In this document: piece after piece, positions 14,052-14,591 of the stretch
How positions within the stretch are numbered: position 1 is the stretch's first letter
Layout: the number at the start of each line of letters is the position of its first letter
Assembly (NCBI GenBank): GCA_017467745.1
Contig: JAFUKV010000032.1
Span: forward strand, 1-14,591
Source: Bacteroidaceae bacterium
GTDB lineage: Bacteria; Bacteroidota; Bacteroidia; Bacteroidales; CHK158-818
Direction of reading: 5' to 3'
DNA length: 14,591 nucleotides
Made by a program: the position numbers and the translations under genes
Notes under the pieces: generated by a model
The model's database searches: none
Seen by the model: the letters and a program-made list of their open reading frames with translations, nothing else
What the model was told of the DNA's origin: nothing

Positions 14052-14591
14052 TTATAAATACAGGAGGGCGGACAGATACCGTCAACTATTACAGCGATTG
14101 GCTGTTGAACCGATTCGAAGAGGGATATGTCTATTCACGTAACCCACTGTTCCCGAGTCATATTACAAAATATACGCTCGACCCGTCAGTAGTGGATTGC
14201 GTGGTGTTCTGCTCTAAAAACTACCGCCCGATTCTGTCGGAACTTCATCGGATTACCGACCGTTTCAATGTATTTTGCCACTATACCATCACGGCATACG
14301 GCAAAGACGTGGAACCGAACGTACCGGACATCGACCAGAGTATCGACACGCTTGTCGAACTCTCTGCAAAAGTCGGAAGCAAATGCGTTGCATGGCGTTA
14401 CGATCCTGTACTGCTGACCTTGAAATACACAGTGGATTACCATCTGAGAATGTTCGATTACATGGCTTCACGCCTTGCACCGTATGTGAATTTCTGCGTA
14501 TTCAGTTTCGTGGAAATGTACAAGAGGCTCGAACAAAATATGCCAGAACTGATTCCGCTGACAGATAGGGACAAGGAAAAGCTGGCAGGGA
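14048..14591 (+). CDS. DUF1848 family protein, N-terminal part (3' truncated)
   Basis: An open frame of 181 codons that starts with ATG 14048, overlapping the transporter stop by 4 nt, and runs off the right edge. It begins MIINTGGRTDTVNYYSDWLLNR and continues with VDCVVFCSKNYRPIL (49-63), a HYTITAYGKDVEPNVP segment (78-93), KCVAWRYDPVLLTLKYTVDYH and FSFVEMYKRLEQNMPEL, which I recognise as the DUF1848 family. Full-length members are about 300 residues. From memory, their C-terminal part has clustered cysteines with a CxxxCxxC-like pattern suggestive of an Fe-S cluster, but that region is outside the window, so it cannot be checked here. Function is unknown. Co-transcription with a nitroreductase and an exporter suggests a shared small-molecule pathway. 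Confidence 0.85.
   Translation, partial: MIINTGGRTDTVNYYSDWLLNRFEEGYVYSRNPLFPSHITKYTLDPSVVDCVVFCSKNYRPILSELHRITDRFNVFCHYTITAYGKDVEPNVPDIDQSIDTLVELSAKVGSKCVAWRYDPVLLTLKYTVDYHLRMFDYMASRLAPYVNFCVFSFVEMYKRLEQNMPELIPLTDRDKEKLAG

Noticed and set aside
14275..14568. Plus-strand open frame of 97 codons near the right edge
   Set aside because: The real gene here is the DUF1848 frame from 14048; this is an out-of-frame shadow with very high Arg/Cys content.
1..14591. Mobile-element genes, CRISPR arrays, tRNA or rRNA
   Set aside because: No transposase, integrase or relaxase motif, no spaced repeat array and no tRNA cloverleaf were recognised by eye. The case for transfer of the right cassette rests on composition alone.

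Overview
The window looks like a piece of a Bacteroidales (Bacteroidota) chromosome. Most intergenic regions carry the -7 element typical of that phylum (TAnnTTTG), in three cases with a matching TTTG or TTG about 20 bp upstream. The protein set also fits: a BspA-like LRR/WG secreted protein, a PIF1-type helicase with a TPR tail, a long AsmA-like protein, a DUF362 ferredoxin-like protein, the 388-residue form of AIR synthase and a GH16 lipoprotein. The left three quarters is AT-rich (about 28-38% G+C in lines counted by hand). I see no rRNA, tRNA, CRISPR array, transposase or integrase.

Layout. 1-587 (+): C-terminal part of a metallo-beta-lactamase-fold protein, cut by the window edge. 623-670: strong bidirectional terminator shared with the convergent neighbour. 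694-1590 (-): secreted LRR_5/WG-repeat protein with its own promoter. 1710-3164 (-): NhaC-type Na+/H+ antiporter. 3165-3333: back-to-back promoters. 3334-9159 (+): a compact three-gene unit of helicase-TPR, AsmA-like and DUF362 proteins, with 12-nt gaps, closed by a perfect 36-bp palindromic terminator. 9310-10473 (+): AIR synthase (PurM) with a textbook promoter and its own terminator. 10604-11407 (+): GH16 lipoprotein glycanase.

From about 11,500 to the right edge the base composition rises (about 48-62% G+C in the lines counted) and the gene content becomes accessory. An AraC-family regulator (-) is divergent from a tightly packed operon of nitroreductase, EamA-family exporter and a DUF1848 protein that runs off the end. 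The spacer between regulator and operon holds a 17-nt direct repeat with 19-bp periodicity, placed where an AraC-type activator would replace the missing -33 element of the operon promoter. It also holds an inverted repeat bracketing the regulator's own -7 box. I read this as a horizontally acquired, self-regulated cassette. It is the part of the window most likely to be an undescribed system, possibly for modification and export of a small redox-active compound. That function is inference only.

No stretch longer than 300 bases lacks a gene.
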